DNA from: Halobacteriovorax sp.
GTDB taxonomy: Bacteria > Bdellovibrionota > Bacteriovoracia > Bacteriovoracales > Bacteriovoracaceae
Direction: 5' to 3'
DNA: 64,000 nucleotides
Assembly: GCA_002716825.1 (NCBI GenBank)
Contig: PBCC01000045.1
Location: 1 to 64,000, forward strand
Positions within the stretch are counted from its first letter, which is position 1. The number at the start of each line of letters is the position of its first letter. This document shows positions 17,407-26,104 of this stretch, one piece after another. A program made the position numbers and the translations under genes. Below the pieces are notes generated by a model, which made no database searches, was not told the origin of the DNA, and saw only the letters and a program-made list of their open reading frames with translations.

Positions 17407-17434
17407 TTGACCTAGAGTCACGCACCATGATAAG
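17407..17434 (+). promoter_or_regulatory. candidate promoter for the TPR/winged-helix regulator
   Basis: TTGACC at 17407-17412, a 16-nt spacer and GATAAG at 17429-17434. If used, the ATG at 17427 would lie inside the promoter, which supports the downstream GTG 17505 as the translation start. The region is divergent from thrS. Confidence 0.4.
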
Positions 17435-17504
17435 ACCAAGGCTAAGCTCTCAATACCCTGTAAAGGGATGGGAAGCTCGTGCCACCACTGCGGGGGAATT
17501 GAAC

Positions 17505-18812
17505 GTGATAAATGAAGAAATGGCAGGATTACAAAGTACTCAGGCCGCAAACATGAAAGCGAATCATATCGAAAGCTCGTTAGCTTTTCTTGAACGTAGC
17601 GAAGATACTTTGCAACTTTCAGCAGATGCCACAAATCAAGCGGCCCTTGGTCGATCCTTCTACCAATTAGGAAAGCTTCATTATGATAAAGCCGACTTAA
17701 TTAGAGCTGAGGAAAACTTTCTTCTCTCTCTAAAGTGCGGCGAAAGACCACGCGATATCTTCTCCATGCTCAAAGTTTACGGATTCCTTATTCGTATCGC
17801 TTCTGAAAGATTGGAAAACACTAAAGCTTCTCTTTATATTAAAGAGGCTGAAATCCTAGTTGAAGAGATGACGGCTAATCTTGCTAGTCTCTCTGCCGAA
17901 TACTTTTATAACGTAGGTATCGTTAAGAACTACGGATCGAAATTCGATGAAGCTCGTCAAAACTTTGAACTAGCCTATAAGCGCTCTAAAGAAGAAAACG
18001 AGCCAGAACTGCTTGCTAAATGTCTTTTGGCCCTGGCCATGAATGCCACAAATCGCCAAGACAACACAGCCGCTCGCGATTACCTGACTCAGCTCAACCA
18101 GTTACTTACAATTATCACTAAAAACTACCTTCTAGGGGCGATGTATCACCACCTAGCAAAAGTAGAATTAGCCGATGAGAATTTCGAGCTTGCGCTTGAA
18201 AACCTCGATCGCGCTAACCGTATTCTTAATGAGAAGAAGTGTTGGAACCTTTATGGCTACGTACTTCTAGCTAAAGGTATGGCCCACAAATTCTCAGGCA
18301 AGTATGAACTTGCTCTTGAGTATTTCGGACTTGCTCTAGACACGGTTGATAAGCGTGTCTTTAAGCGCCTCACTGATATGCTTCAAAAAGAAGTCGACGA
18401 TGTTAACGATTCAAGCGTTGATATTTTCCTCGATCGCGTAAACCGTAAGGTTAAAGAGCGCTCGCTTGGAACAATCGACTTCAAACACCGCTTTGTTCTA
18501 TTGGAAATCCTTTTCCTTTTGGCCAAAAATCCTGGTGTTTACTACGATAAAGAACAACTTGCTAAGATGATCTGGAAAGATGAGTACAACCCATTAATCC
18601 ACGATAAGCTTATCTATACTAGTGTTTCGCGTTTACGTAAGTTGATTGAACCTAAGGGTGATAAAAACGATAAGTCTGATAAGCGTAAATATGTTATTCG
18701 CGGCAAAGATGGTTATACTTTTAACCCTCACGTTAATATTCGTTTCCATAACGAATCTCGCGGACAAAATATTGCAGCCATTGGAAACGTGGAACTTAGT
18801 TCACCCGTCTAG
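17505..18812 (+). CDS. TPR-repeat protein with C-terminal OmpR/PhoB-type winged helix
   Basis: About 435 residues from GTG 17505, which follows GGGGGA by 7-8 nt. An in-frame ATG exists at 17427, but its first 26 residues do not look like protein and overlap a likely promoter. About seven helix pairs of TPR type cover most of the protein (for example ALGRSFYQLGKLHYDKADLI). A winged-helix domain near the C-terminus is marked by VSRLRKLIEPKG followed by YVIRGKDGYTF, as in OmpR/SARP effector domains. There is no receiver domain or signal peptide. It is likely a cytoplasmic transcription factor sensing a partner through its TPRs. The next gene starts 6 nt after its stop. Confidence 0.82.
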   Translation: MINEEMAGLQSTQAANMKANHIESSLAFLERSEDTLQLSADATNQAALGRSFYQLGKLHYDKADLIRAEENFLLSLKCGERPRDIFSMLKVYGFLIRIASERLENTKASLYIKEAEILVEEMTANLASLSAEYFYNVGIVKNYGSKFDEARQNFELAYKRSKEENEPELLAKCLLALAMNATNRQDNTAARDYLTQLNQLLTIITKNYLLGAMYHHLAKVELADENFELALENLDRANRILNEKKCWNLYGYVLLAKGMAHKFSGKYELALEYFGLALDTVDKRVFKRLTDMLQKEVDDVNDSSVDIFLDRVNRKVKERSLGTIDFKHRFVLLEILFLLAKNPGVYYDKEQLAKMIWKDEYNPLIHDKLIYTSVSRLRKLIEPKGDKNDKSDKRKYVIRGKDGYTFNPHVNIRFHNESRGQNIAAIGNVELSSPV

Positions 18813-18818
18813 TCTGTG

Positions 18819-19355
18819 ATGGGGCGAATTGCTCTTCTCATTCTTCTTTTTTGTGGCCAAGTGTTTGGTCAGAAAGTTCTCGTGAGCGATCGCGCTCTTT
18901 TTCGCGTCGATAAACAAGTTTTTTTCGAAGAGGGCTTTAGCCAATGGGTTAAGGAGTGGCGCCGTCTTGAGTGCGTAACTAAAAGGTCAATGTTACTGCG
19001 CGCTCTCGATGTGGAAGAGAATCTTTTTAAAGATCTTCCTAATTATTTGCAGGCTTCACAAAGCAGAACGCTGACACCGTCTGAAAAACTAAGCATTGAT
19101 AAAACTGTTAAATTAGTTAAGCTCATGCTCTTTGTTCAAACGCAAGCAAGTGGAACTAAAGCCGTCTTGCCGGAGACTTTTTCTTGTATTGGAAAAACAA
19201 AATCACCCAATATCGATGCCTTTCTCCAAACAGAAGCTTTTCTTCGCTCCAAGTTTAAATCAAGTGATCGAAAGCGTATGCGAGACGATATCTCTAGGGC
19301 CAAAACCTTTATAGATTCAGTTTCTCGCGCTACGGCGCACGAGATTTATTTGTGA
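18819..19355 (+). CDS. exported protein of unknown function
   Basis: 178 residues from ATG 18819; the GTG at 18816 directly before it is an alternative. The signal peptide is MGRIALLILLFCGQVFG, then QK. The mature part is alpha-helical and charged, with two Cys (LECVT, FSCIG) that could pair in the periplasm. It follows the TPR regulator with almost no spacing and overlaps the next gene's GTG, so all three are probably one transcript. No family recognised. Confidence 0.7.
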   Translation: MGRIALLILLFCGQVFGQKVLVSDRALFRVDKQVFFEEGFSQWVKEWRRLECVTKRSMLLRALDVEENLFKDLPNYLQASQSRTLTPSEKLSIDKTVKLVKLMLFVQTQASGTKAVLPETFSCIGKTKSPNIDAFLQTEAFLRSKFKSSDRKRMRDDISRAKTFIDSVSRATAHEIYL

Positions 19356-19807
19356 TTCAAAATGTTTTCAGTTGGCATAATCTTAAATCCGATCAACAGC
19401 TAACTCCTGACTTTAAACTCCTATCTGATTGGGACCGCAGGTTCTTTCCATGGCCTTGGGATGAACAAGATTGGCTTAATATTGAAAACTCTCATTCACA
19501 TTTCTTGGTTTCTTGGATTGAATCGACTGGTTTTTCACTTTGGCAGCTCGATAATTCCCCAAATGCTTATCTCCTTAAAATATTAGTTTTACCTGAACGG
19601 AAGAAATGCGGCGCCGGGTCAATGTTGATGCAAGAGAGCTTGGCCAAACTTCGCGAGCTAGGTTTTAAAAGTGCTGGTCTCGAAGTACAGGTTGATAACA
19701 ACGCGGCCATATCCTTGTATTTGAAGTCATCTTGGCAGAAATCCCACGTTATTAAGGGCTTCTACAGTGATGGCAGTGACGGCCTGAGTATGAGTATTAC
19801 TTTATAG
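19352..19807 (+). CDS. GNAT-family N-acetyltransferase (RimI-like)
   Basis: 151 residues from GTG 19352, whose codon overlaps the previous stop (GTGA). The acetyl-CoA binding stretch is ILVLPERKKCGAGSMLMQESL, the counterpart of V-P--RG-GIGS-L in RimI, followed by LEVQVDNNAAISLYLKSSW, the typical N-A--LY---GF helix. A function such as acetylating ribosomal protein S18 is possible but not shown; many GNAT proteins have this layout. Cytoplasmic. Confidence 0.8.
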   Translation: MIQNVFSWHNLKSDQQLTPDFKLLSDWDRRFFPWPWDEQDWLNIENSHSHFLVSWIESTGFSLWQLDNSPNAYLLKILVLPERKKCGAGSMLMQESLAKLRELGFKSAGLEVQVDNNAAISLYLKSSWQKSHVIKGFYSDGSDGLSMSITL

Positions 19808-19907
19808 TTCGGCGCATCAAGGACATGTTATTTCAAGCTTTATGTTGTCATGATGCTGCGCTTTTGGTAAATAATGGCGTCTATAAGTTTTAATGTTTGT
19901 TTGGTTT

Positions 19908-19943
19908 GGGTGGACGAAAATTTTTTTTCCACCCTTTTTTTTT
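19908..19943 (+). terminator. intrinsic terminator directly upstream of rimP
   Basis: GGGTGGA (19908-19914) pairs with TCCACCC (19928-19934), and nine T residues follow (19935-19943). The loop is A/T-rich and can extend the stem. It ends only 22 nt before the rimP ATG. It may end transcripts from the acetyltransferase gene 100 nt upstream, or act as a leader attenuator of the rimP-nusA-infB operon. A possible promoter upstream is TTGTCA (about 19845) with a weak -10 near 19868. Confidence 0.7.
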
Positions 19944-19965
19944 ATATTTGGATGGAAACTTCGCT

Positions 19966-20478
19966 ATGGCGAATGCCCTTGAAGCAGATCTTAACAGCAC
20001 CGAAAGAAAGTTCTTAGAACTTTGCACACAAGTCGTTCATGACTGTGGCCTAAGTCTTTACGATTTTCACTATAATCCAGGTAGTGGATTGCTTCAGGTC
20101 TTTATTGAGAATCCAGAAACAGGAACGGCACTGATCGAAGATTGTGTGAAAGTAGATCGTGGTTTCGATGTTCACCTTGAAGAAGAGTGGCTGCCGGCTA
20201 ATCTCACACTCGAAGTGTCTTCACCGGGTGTTTATAGAAACCTTGTGACTGTGAAGCATTTTGAAAGCGCTCTTGGTCAACCTGTAATGCTGAACCTGAA
20301 GAAGCGCTTTGAAGAGATCGTTGGGCTTGAGAAGTGTCCAAAGAAATTAAAAGGACAAAAGAAAGTAAAATTGAAATTGGTGTCACAAACGGATCAAGGT
20401 CTAGCTTTACAGTTTGACGACCTGAACGTCGAGATACCATTTGCAGATATAAAGAAAGCAAATTTAGAGACTGATTAG
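19966..20478 (+). CDS. rimP: ribosome maturation factor RimP
   Basis: 170 residues from ATG 19966. A longer frame from 19897 would translate through the terminator hairpin and is rejected. The two-domain RimP pattern is visible: VVHDCGLSLYDF, L-VFIENPETGTALIEDCVKVDRG, LEVSSPGVYRNL (the family's E-SSPG--R-L motif), then a C-terminal SH3-like barrel ending EIPFADIKKANL. RimP assists 30S subunit assembly in the cytoplasm. It is the first gene of the conserved rimP-nusA-infB-rbfA-truB block. Confidence 0.93.
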   Translation: MANALEADLNSTERKFLELCTQVVHDCGLSLYDFHYNPGSGLLQVFIENPETGTALIEDCVKVDRGFDVHLEEEWLPANLTLEVSSPGVYRNLVTVKHFESALGQPVMLNLKKRFEEIVGLEKCPKKLKGQKKVKLKLVSQTDQGLALQFDDLNVEIPFADIKKANLETD

Positions 20479-20495
20479 TTTAAAAGGACGTTATT

Positions 20496-21908
20496 ATGAA
20501 TTTTTCTGAAATTGGAAGAGTTATCGAAGCACTGGGTAAAGATCGTGGGATCGAGCGCTCAATTGTTGTAAAAGCGATTGAACAAGCCTTCTTGGTAACT
20601 GCAAGAAAGAAGTTTGGTATCCAAGGTGAGTACGAAACTCGCTATAATCCAGATGATGGTGACATCGAGATTTTCCAATATAAGAACGTTGTTGATGATG
20701 TTCGCGATCCAATCGTAGAAATCAAGCTTGATGCTGCTAAGGAACTTGATGAAGATGTAGAAGTTGGTGACCAACTTGGTATCAAAATTGAGAACCCAAA
20801 CTTCTCACGCGTTGACGTTCAAACTGCTCGTCAGATTATTTTCCAAAAAGTTAGAGATGCAGAACGCGAAATTCTTTTCTCTGAATTTAAGCACCGTGAA
20901 GGTGAATTGATTACTGGTATTGCTCGTCGCTATGAGCGCGGAAATATCATCGTTGATCTTGGTAAGGCCGATGCGATTCTTTCTCGCAGAGAGATCATCC
21001 CTGGTGAGCAGTTCAAAACAGGTGATCGTATCCAAGCTTATTTATCAGAAGTTGTTATGACCAACCGTGGACCAGAGATCCGTTTGTCACGTACATCTCC
21101 AATGTTCCTGGTTAAGCTTTTTGAGATCGAAGTACCAGAAATTCAAGATGGTCAAATCGTGATCAAGTCTGCTGCTCGTGAGCCAGGCTTCCATGCCAAA
21201 ATTGCAGTGGCATCAGTCGATAAAGATATCGATCCTGTTGGCGCTTGTGTTGGTATGAAAGGTTCACGCGTTCAAAACGTTGTAAATGAACTTCAAGGTG
21301 AAAAAATTGATATCGTAAAATGGAATGACGATATTGAAACATTCTCAAGATCAGCTCTTGCACCTGCTGAAATTACAAATATCATGATGGACCATGAAGA
21401 CCAAAATATGGATGTTGTTGTTGATGAAGATCAACTCTCACTTGCCATTGGTCGTCGCGGTCAAAACGTTCGTCTTGCAGCGATGCTGACAGGCTATAAG
21501 ATCAACATCATTTCTAAAGTTAAGCTTCAAGAGAAGATCACTCGCTCTGTTCAAAACCTACTTCAGGTTCCAGGTGTTAGTGAAACTCAAGCTCAGGTCC
21601 TTGTTCAGCACGATATCGTTGCTGTTGGTGATCTGACTGTTATGTCGGCGGAAGATCTTGCAGGCGTACTAAGCATTTCTGAAGAAGATGCACAAAAAAT
21701 TATCACGGATACACTGGCCGCAGTTGAAGCTGGAACTATCAATCTTCAGCCGGAAGAGGAAGAAGAGTTGATCTCTGCTTCTGCAGTTCCAACTTACCGT
21801 GGAATGATCGAGAAGAAAGAAGGCTCTGACGATGAAGAGCAAAGTGATAAGTTCTCTGAAGCCGAGCGTCGTCTTCGTGAAGAGCTTGCTGCCTTTAAAT
21901 TGAAATAA
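20496..21908 (+). CDS. nusA: transcription termination/antitermination factor NusA
   Basis: 470 residues from ATG 20496, with AAAGGACG upstream. Domains in order: N-terminal RNA polymerase-binding domain (1-125), S1 domain (about 130-200, ITGIARRYERGNIIVDLGKADAIL), KH1 and KH2 (about 205-345, with VGACVGMKGSRVQNVVNEL and LAIGRRGQNVRLA), then a helix-hairpin-helix repeat region and an acidic tail. It binds RNA polymerase and modulates pausing and intrinsic termination. The terminator ahead of rimP makes autoregulation plausible. It lies 17 nt after rimP. Confidence 0.97.
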   Translation: MNFSEIGRVIEALGKDRGIERSIVVKAIEQAFLVTARKKFGIQGEYETRYNPDDGDIEIFQYKNVVDDVRDPIVEIKLDAAKELDEDVEVGDQLGIKIENPNFSRVDVQTARQIIFQKVRDAEREILFSEFKHREGELITGIARRYERGNIIVDLGKADAILSRREIIPGEQFKTGDRIQAYLSEVVMTNRGPEIRLSRTSPMFLVKLFEIEVPEIQDGQIVIKSAAREPGFHAKIAVASVDKDIDPVGACVGMKGSRVQNVVNELQGEKIDIVKWNDDIETFSRSALAPAEITNIMMDHEDQNMDVVVDEDQLSLAIGRRGQNVRLAAMLTGYKINIISKVKLQEKITRSVQNLLQVPGVSETQAQVLVQHDIVAVGDLTVMSAEDLAGVLSISEEDAQKIITDTLAAVEAGTINLQPEEEEELISASAVPTYRGMIEKKEGSDDEEQSDKFSEAERRLREELAAFKLK

Positions 21909-21947
21909 GAGTTAGATAGTATTTAGTTAGTTATACTGGAGCGTTTG

Positions 21948-24698
21948 ATGCCGATGAAGATTTTCGACCTAGCCAAAGAACTTGATATGGGGGCAATTGA
22001 CCTCGTTGAAGCACTGAAAGCTAAGGGATTTGCCGTACGTAACCACATGACCGCACTTACCGATGAGGAAGTGGCCCAGGTCATTGCTGAGTATCGCAAA
22101 AGTGAGCCTGCACCTAAGAGCGCGAAGAAAAAAGTCGCCAAGAAAAAGGCAGGGGCCAAAAAGAAAGTAGTAAAGAAAAAGGTCGTCAAGCGTTCAGGTG
22201 CTGATGAAGAAGAGGTTGCAGCGGCAGCCCCTAGTACTTCCGAACCTGTTGAGGCACCAGCTGCAAGTTCAAAAGCTGAAAGTGTTGAAGCAAAAGTTGA
22301 AGAGACTGCAGCTGAAGCTACTGAAGATAAAAAGAAGACTGTGACTCGTAAGAAAAAGACGGTTGTTCTTAGAAAAGGTGGCGAGCCTGAAGATGATGAG
22401 CCTACTGCTGGTGGTTCAAGCGCTAAGGGTGGTCTTCGTGTTGTCTCAATGCCAACTAAGGTAGAAGCAGCCAAGAAAGTTCAAGCCAAAGAAGAAACAA
22501 CGGAAGAAGCTGACGAAGGCGAAAAGCCGAGTAAAAAGAAAGAGCTTTATAAAGAGAAGGTTCACCGTTTTACTCCGGTCTTTATCCCTGAAAAATCAGA
22601 AGACGAAGAAGAGGACAACTCTAGACCTGCTGTTAAAGCAAAAGATAAAGAAGAAGATGATGATGATAAGGGTAAACGCCGTCTTGGTGGCCTAGCATCA
22701 ATGATGTCAGGCAAGAAGCCTGTGACATCTAAGTCTGAACTTCTTAATACTACACGTGCTGATAGCGAGCTTAAGAGCTATGCAGCACTTTCTGGTAGTG
22801 GGATGCCCATTTACGTTCAACCAAAACGTAAGCGTGTTTATAGTGGCCCAACTAAGAAAACTGAAATCACTGAAATTAAAGACAATAAGCGTGTCATTAC
22901 TCTACATGACGGTGGCACTCTTGTTGATGTTGCTAAGAAACTCTCTGTTAAATTTAAAGAATTGGCAGATAAGTGTCTCGATATGAACCTACTCATCAAG
23001 CCTGATGACTATGTTGGTATTGATTTGGCTTCAAAAATTGCGGCGCTTTATGACTTTAGAGTTGAAAACCGCGCTTTTGATGAAGATGCTGTTCTTGGTA
23101 AGTCTGATGATGTCGATAAGTCTGATTGGCCAACAAGAAACCCAATCATCACCATCATGGGTCACGTTGACCATGGTAAGACAACACTTCTCGATTATAT
23201 TAGAAATGAAAAGGTTGCCTCGGGTGAAGCCGGCGGTATTACTCAACATATTGGTGCTTATAGCGTCGATGTGAAGGGTAAGAAACTAACGTTCCTAGAT
23301 ACTCCTGGTCACGCTGCTTTCGCATCAATGCGCCAACGTGGTGCTGATGTTACAGACGTCGTTGTCCTGGTTGTTGCAGCTGATGATGGTGTAATGCCTC
23401 AGACAGTTGAGTCTATTAAGTTCTGTCAAAATGCTAAAAAGACAGTCATCGTTGCTGTTAATAAAATGGATAAAGAGGGTGCAAACCCGGATCGTATTAA
23501 GACGGCCCTATCTGAACACGGTATCACTCCAGAAGATTGGGGTGGAGAAACACAATTTGTAGAAATCTCTGCTCTTAAAGGTGATGGCGTTGATGCACTC
23601 CTTGAAGGTATTGCTCTTCAGGCTGAGATTATGGAACTTAAGGCAGATCCAAAAGGTGCTGCTGAAGGCGTCGTGATTGAGTCTAAAATTGAGCAAGGTC
23701 GTGGCCCAACAGCAACGATTTTGATTCAAACAGGAACACTCTCAAAAGGTGATTGCATCGTTGTTGGTGAAACCTATGGTCGCGCTAGAAGCCTAGTCGA
23801 TAGCACTGGTAAGCAGCTCAAAGAAGCTGGTCCTTCAACACCAGTTCAAATCTTAGGCTTGGCCGAAGCTCCAAAACCAGGGGATCTCATGAACCTGGCT
23901 AAGAACGAACGTGAAGCTAAAAAAGTTGCTGAAAACCGCGCTGAAGAAAGAAGAATGCTTACAAGTGGTCCAGCTAAGAAGAAAGTTTCTCTTGAAGACT
24001 TCTTTGCAGCTGCTGCAGGTGAAAATGACGAAGCTAAACAGCTTAATGTTATTGTTCGCTCTGATGTTCAAGGTTCATATGAAGCCATTCGTCAGTCTCT
24101 TGAGCCACTTTCAACTAAAGAAGTTGAAGTACGTGTGATCGGTGGTGGCGTAGGTCCAATTACAGATTCTGATATTCAGCTTGCTGATAGCTCGGGTGCC
24201 TTTGTGTTCGGCTTCAATATGAGACCACTCACGACTGCCCGTAAGCTTTCTGAACAACTTGGTATCGATGTTAAGACTTACTCAATTATTTACGAGCTGA
24301 TCAATGACGTGAAGCTTGCCATCGAAGGTATGCTTGAGCCTGAGTTCAATGAAGAATACATCGGTCGCGCCGAAGTTAAGGAAACATTCACTGTTCCTAA
24401 GGCCGGTACGATTGCAGGTTCGGTTGTTATCGAAGGTAAGATCGCGGTTGGTTGTAATGTCCGTCTTCTTAGAAACGGTCAGATCATGCACGATGGGAAG
24501 ATGTCTTCGCTTAAGCGTTTCAAAGATGATGCTAAGGAAGTTAAAGTCGGCCTTGAATGTGGTATCGGTCTTGAAAATTATAATGATGTTAAAATTGGCG
24601 ATACGTTCGAGTGTTATATTATGCAAGAACGTAAGCGTACCTATGATGATATCGCTAAAGCTGAATCTGAGGGTGGCTCAAATCAGCTTGGCTTATAG
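21948..24698 (+). CDS. infB: translation initiation factor IF-2
   Basis: 916 residues from ATG 21948, with GGAG six bases upstream; TTG 21945 and ATG 21954 are weaker alternatives. IF2_N domain (IFDLAKELDMGAIDLVEAL), then ~250 residues of Lys/Glu/Ala-rich linker, a second IF2_N-like region, and the GTPase domain with GHVDHGKT (residue ~404), DTPGHAAF and NKMDK. Beta-barrel and C-terminal initiator-tRNA binding domains follow. It places fMet-tRNA on the 30S subunit. The linker's low complexity produces long shadow frames on the other strand. Confidence 0.97.
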   Translation: MPMKIFDLAKELDMGAIDLVEALKAKGFAVRNHMTALTDEEVAQVIAEYRKSEPAPKSAKKKVAKKKAGAKKKVVKKKVVKRSGADEEEVAAAAPSTSEPVEAPAASSKAESVEAKVEETAAEATEDKKKTVTRKKKTVVLRKGGEPEDDEPTAGGSSAKGGLRVVSMPTKVEAAKKVQAKEETTEEADEGEKPSKKKELYKEKVHRFTPVFIPEKSEDEEEDNSRPAVKAKDKEEDDDDKGKRRLGGLASMMSGKKPVTSKSELLNTTRADSELKSYAALSGSGMPIYVQPKRKRVYSGPTKKTEITEIKDNKRVITLHDGGTLVDVAKKLSVKFKELADKCLDMNLLIKPDDYVGIDLASKIAALYDFRVENRAFDEDAVLGKSDDVDKSDWPTRNPIITIMGHVDHGKTTLLDYIRNEKVASGEAGGITQHIGAYSVDVKGKKLTFLDTPGHAAFASMRQRGADVTDVVVLVVAADDGVMPQTVESIKFCQNAKKTVIVAVNKMDKEGANPDRIKTALSEHGITPEDWGGETQFVEISALKGDGVDALLEGIALQAEIMELKADPKGAAEGVVIESKIEQGRGPTATILIQTGTLSKGDCIVVGETYGRARSLVDSTGKQLKEAGPSTPVQILGLAEAPKPGDLMNLAKNEREAKKVAENRAEERRMLTSGPAKKKVSLEDFFAAAAGENDEAKQLNVIVRSDVQGSYEAIRQSLEPLSTKEVEVRVIGGGVGPITDSDIQLADSSGAFVFGFNMRPLTTARKLSEQLGIDVKTYSIIYELINDVKLAIEGMLEPEFNEEYIGRAEVKETFTVPKAGTIAGSVVIEGKIAVGCNVRLLRNGQIMHDGKMSSLKRFKDDAKEVKVGLECGIGLENYNDVKIGDTFECYIMQERKRTYDDIAKAESEGGSNQLGL

Positions 24699-24707
24699 TA
24701 GGTAATT

Positions 24708-25073
24708 GTGGCCAAAGTTAAGAGTTTTAAAAAAGAAAAATTTGAAGAGAGGCTCTTGCACGAGATGAATGGCATGCTTAGGCGTGAAATTTCAGATCCG
24801 AGAGCTTCTTTTTTAAGCTTCACAAAAGTTGAGCTGTCTCACGATTACTCTGTCGCCAATGTTTATTGGGATACATTTGATAGTGATCGAAAAGAAGATT
24901 GCTCCGAGGCGGTAAAAGGTCTTGCTGGAAAGTTTAGATCACTTCTCGCTAATGTTTTACAGATTCGCCATACGCCTCAGCTGAAGTTTGCTTATGACAA
25001 TCAGTTTGAAGCTCAAGCCGAGATCGACCGTCTTTTGAAAAATCAAACTAATAGCAGCGAAGGCGATAGCTAA
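24708..25073 (+). CDS. rbfA: 30S ribosome-binding factor RbfA
   Basis: 121 residues from GTG 24708. The single KH-like fold is recognised from FEERLLHEMNGMLRREISDPR, FLSFTKVELSHDYSVANVYW and LRIRHTP-type QIRHTPQLKFAYD. It assists 16S rRNA 5'-end maturation and cold adaptation. It sits between infB and truB as in most bacteria, and its stop directly abuts the truB ATG. Confidence 0.95.
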   Translation: MAKVKSFKKEKFEERLLHEMNGMLRREISDPRASFLSFTKVELSHDYSVANVYWDTFDSDRKEDCSEAVKGLAGKFRSLLANVLQIRHTPQLKFAYDNQFEAQAEIDRLLKNQTNSSEGDS

Positions 25074-26024
25074 ATGAAGCAACCGCCAGCTCCTTCTCCG
25101 GCGTATGTTTTCGCACTCAATAAACCTGCCGGCCCCACCTCGTTTGATGTTGTCCACACAGTTAAAAAGCTCCTTGGAAAAGGTGCGAGAAAAATTGGTC
25201 ATTTTGGCACACTCGACCCCTTTGCTGATGGGCTCATTCTCGTAGGCACCGGTGGCGCGACAAAACTTGCTGATCGATTTCATCAAGAGTTTCCAAAGAC
25301 CTATAGAGCAGTTGGGAAGCTTGGGATTCAAATGGACACTGGTGATAACACCGGTGATCTATTAAAAAAATCTGAAGTTAAACCTTTTGATCTTGACCAC
25401 TGGCAGGCAAAAGCTAAGAGTTTTGAAGGTGAGTATCTTCAAAAACCACCAGCTTTTTCGGCCACCAAGCATGAGGGCAAAGCTCTCTACGAATATGCTA
25501 GGCGTGGCATTGTTATTGAGAAAGAAGCGGTTAAGCGTTTTATTCATGCCATTAAGGTTATTAGTGTTGAAGCTGATGAAGTTGTGTTTGAAGCGACGGT
25601 CTCTAGCGGCACCTATATCCGTACATTGTTTGAAGATCTTGCGGCTGCCAATGAAAACGTCGGACATCTAGTGAATCTCACTCGTACCAGAATAGGTGAT
25701 CTCTATTTGCCACAGGCTCATGGCGATCTTAAAGAGTGGAGTCAACAAACTTTAGAGAGTCACTGGTTACCCTTTGACGAATTGCTTCCAAACCCACTCG
25801 TGACACTTGATGGACGGGATCTAGAGCTCTTTGGTCATGGTCAGTGCTTGACTAGAGATGCCTTTAAACAGCTTCCAGAGGAAGTCTGGGTGGCTGAGCC
25901 GTCTGGACAAGTGATGGCCCTTGGAAAAGTCGAAAATGGGGTTTTGCGCTCTGGAATTATGTTTCCTGGCGGGGCACCAAGCAGGATCGTCGACAAAACT
26001 TATAAATTAAAGTTATCCCACTGA
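25074..26024 (+). CDS. truB: tRNA pseudouridine(55) synthase TruB
   Basis: 316 residues starting directly after the rbfA stop. N-terminal NKPAGPTSFDVV and the catalytic block GHFGTLDPFADGLILVGTG carry the essential Asp (about residue 46). KTYRAVGKLG, KPPAFSATKHEGKALYEYAR and SSGTYIRTLFEDLA are further family signatures, followed by a PUA-like C-terminal domain. It makes pseudouridine 55 in tRNA T-loops. Last gene of the conserved translation operon. Confidence 0.96.
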   Translation: MKQPPAPSPAYVFALNKPAGPTSFDVVHTVKKLLGKGARKIGHFGTLDPFADGLILVGTGGATKLADRFHQEFPKTYRAVGKLGIQMDTGDNTGDLLKKSEVKPFDLDHWQAKAKSFEGEYLQKPPAFSATKHEGKALYEYARRGIVIEKEAVKRFIHAIKVISVEADEVVFEATVSSGTYIRTLFEDLAAANENVGHLVNLTRTRIGDLYLPQAHGDLKEWSQQTLESHWLPFDELLPNPLVTLDGRDLELFGHGQCLTRDAFKQLPEEVWVAEPSGQVMALGKVENGVLRSGIMFPGGAPSRIVDKTYKLKLSH

Positions 26025-26104
26025 TATTCTTGGCTAATTGCCGAGTTGGCGTTAATATTAAGATCACAAATGAGCTTGAATTGTTTTGATATCCTGGAGT
26101 AATC

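Noticed and set aside
17427-17504. Longer start of the TPR/winged-helix regulator at ATG 17427
   Set aside because: The extra residues lack protein character, and a promoter-like pair lies across this ATG.
19897-19965. Longer rimP from 19897
   Set aside because: It would translate the terminator stem and T-run, and ATG 19966 fits the family start.
21923-22474. 183-codon Ser/Ala-rich frame on the minus strand
   Set aside because: It is the mirror of the low-complexity Lys/Glu/Ala linker of infB, with no start site or ribosome-binding site.
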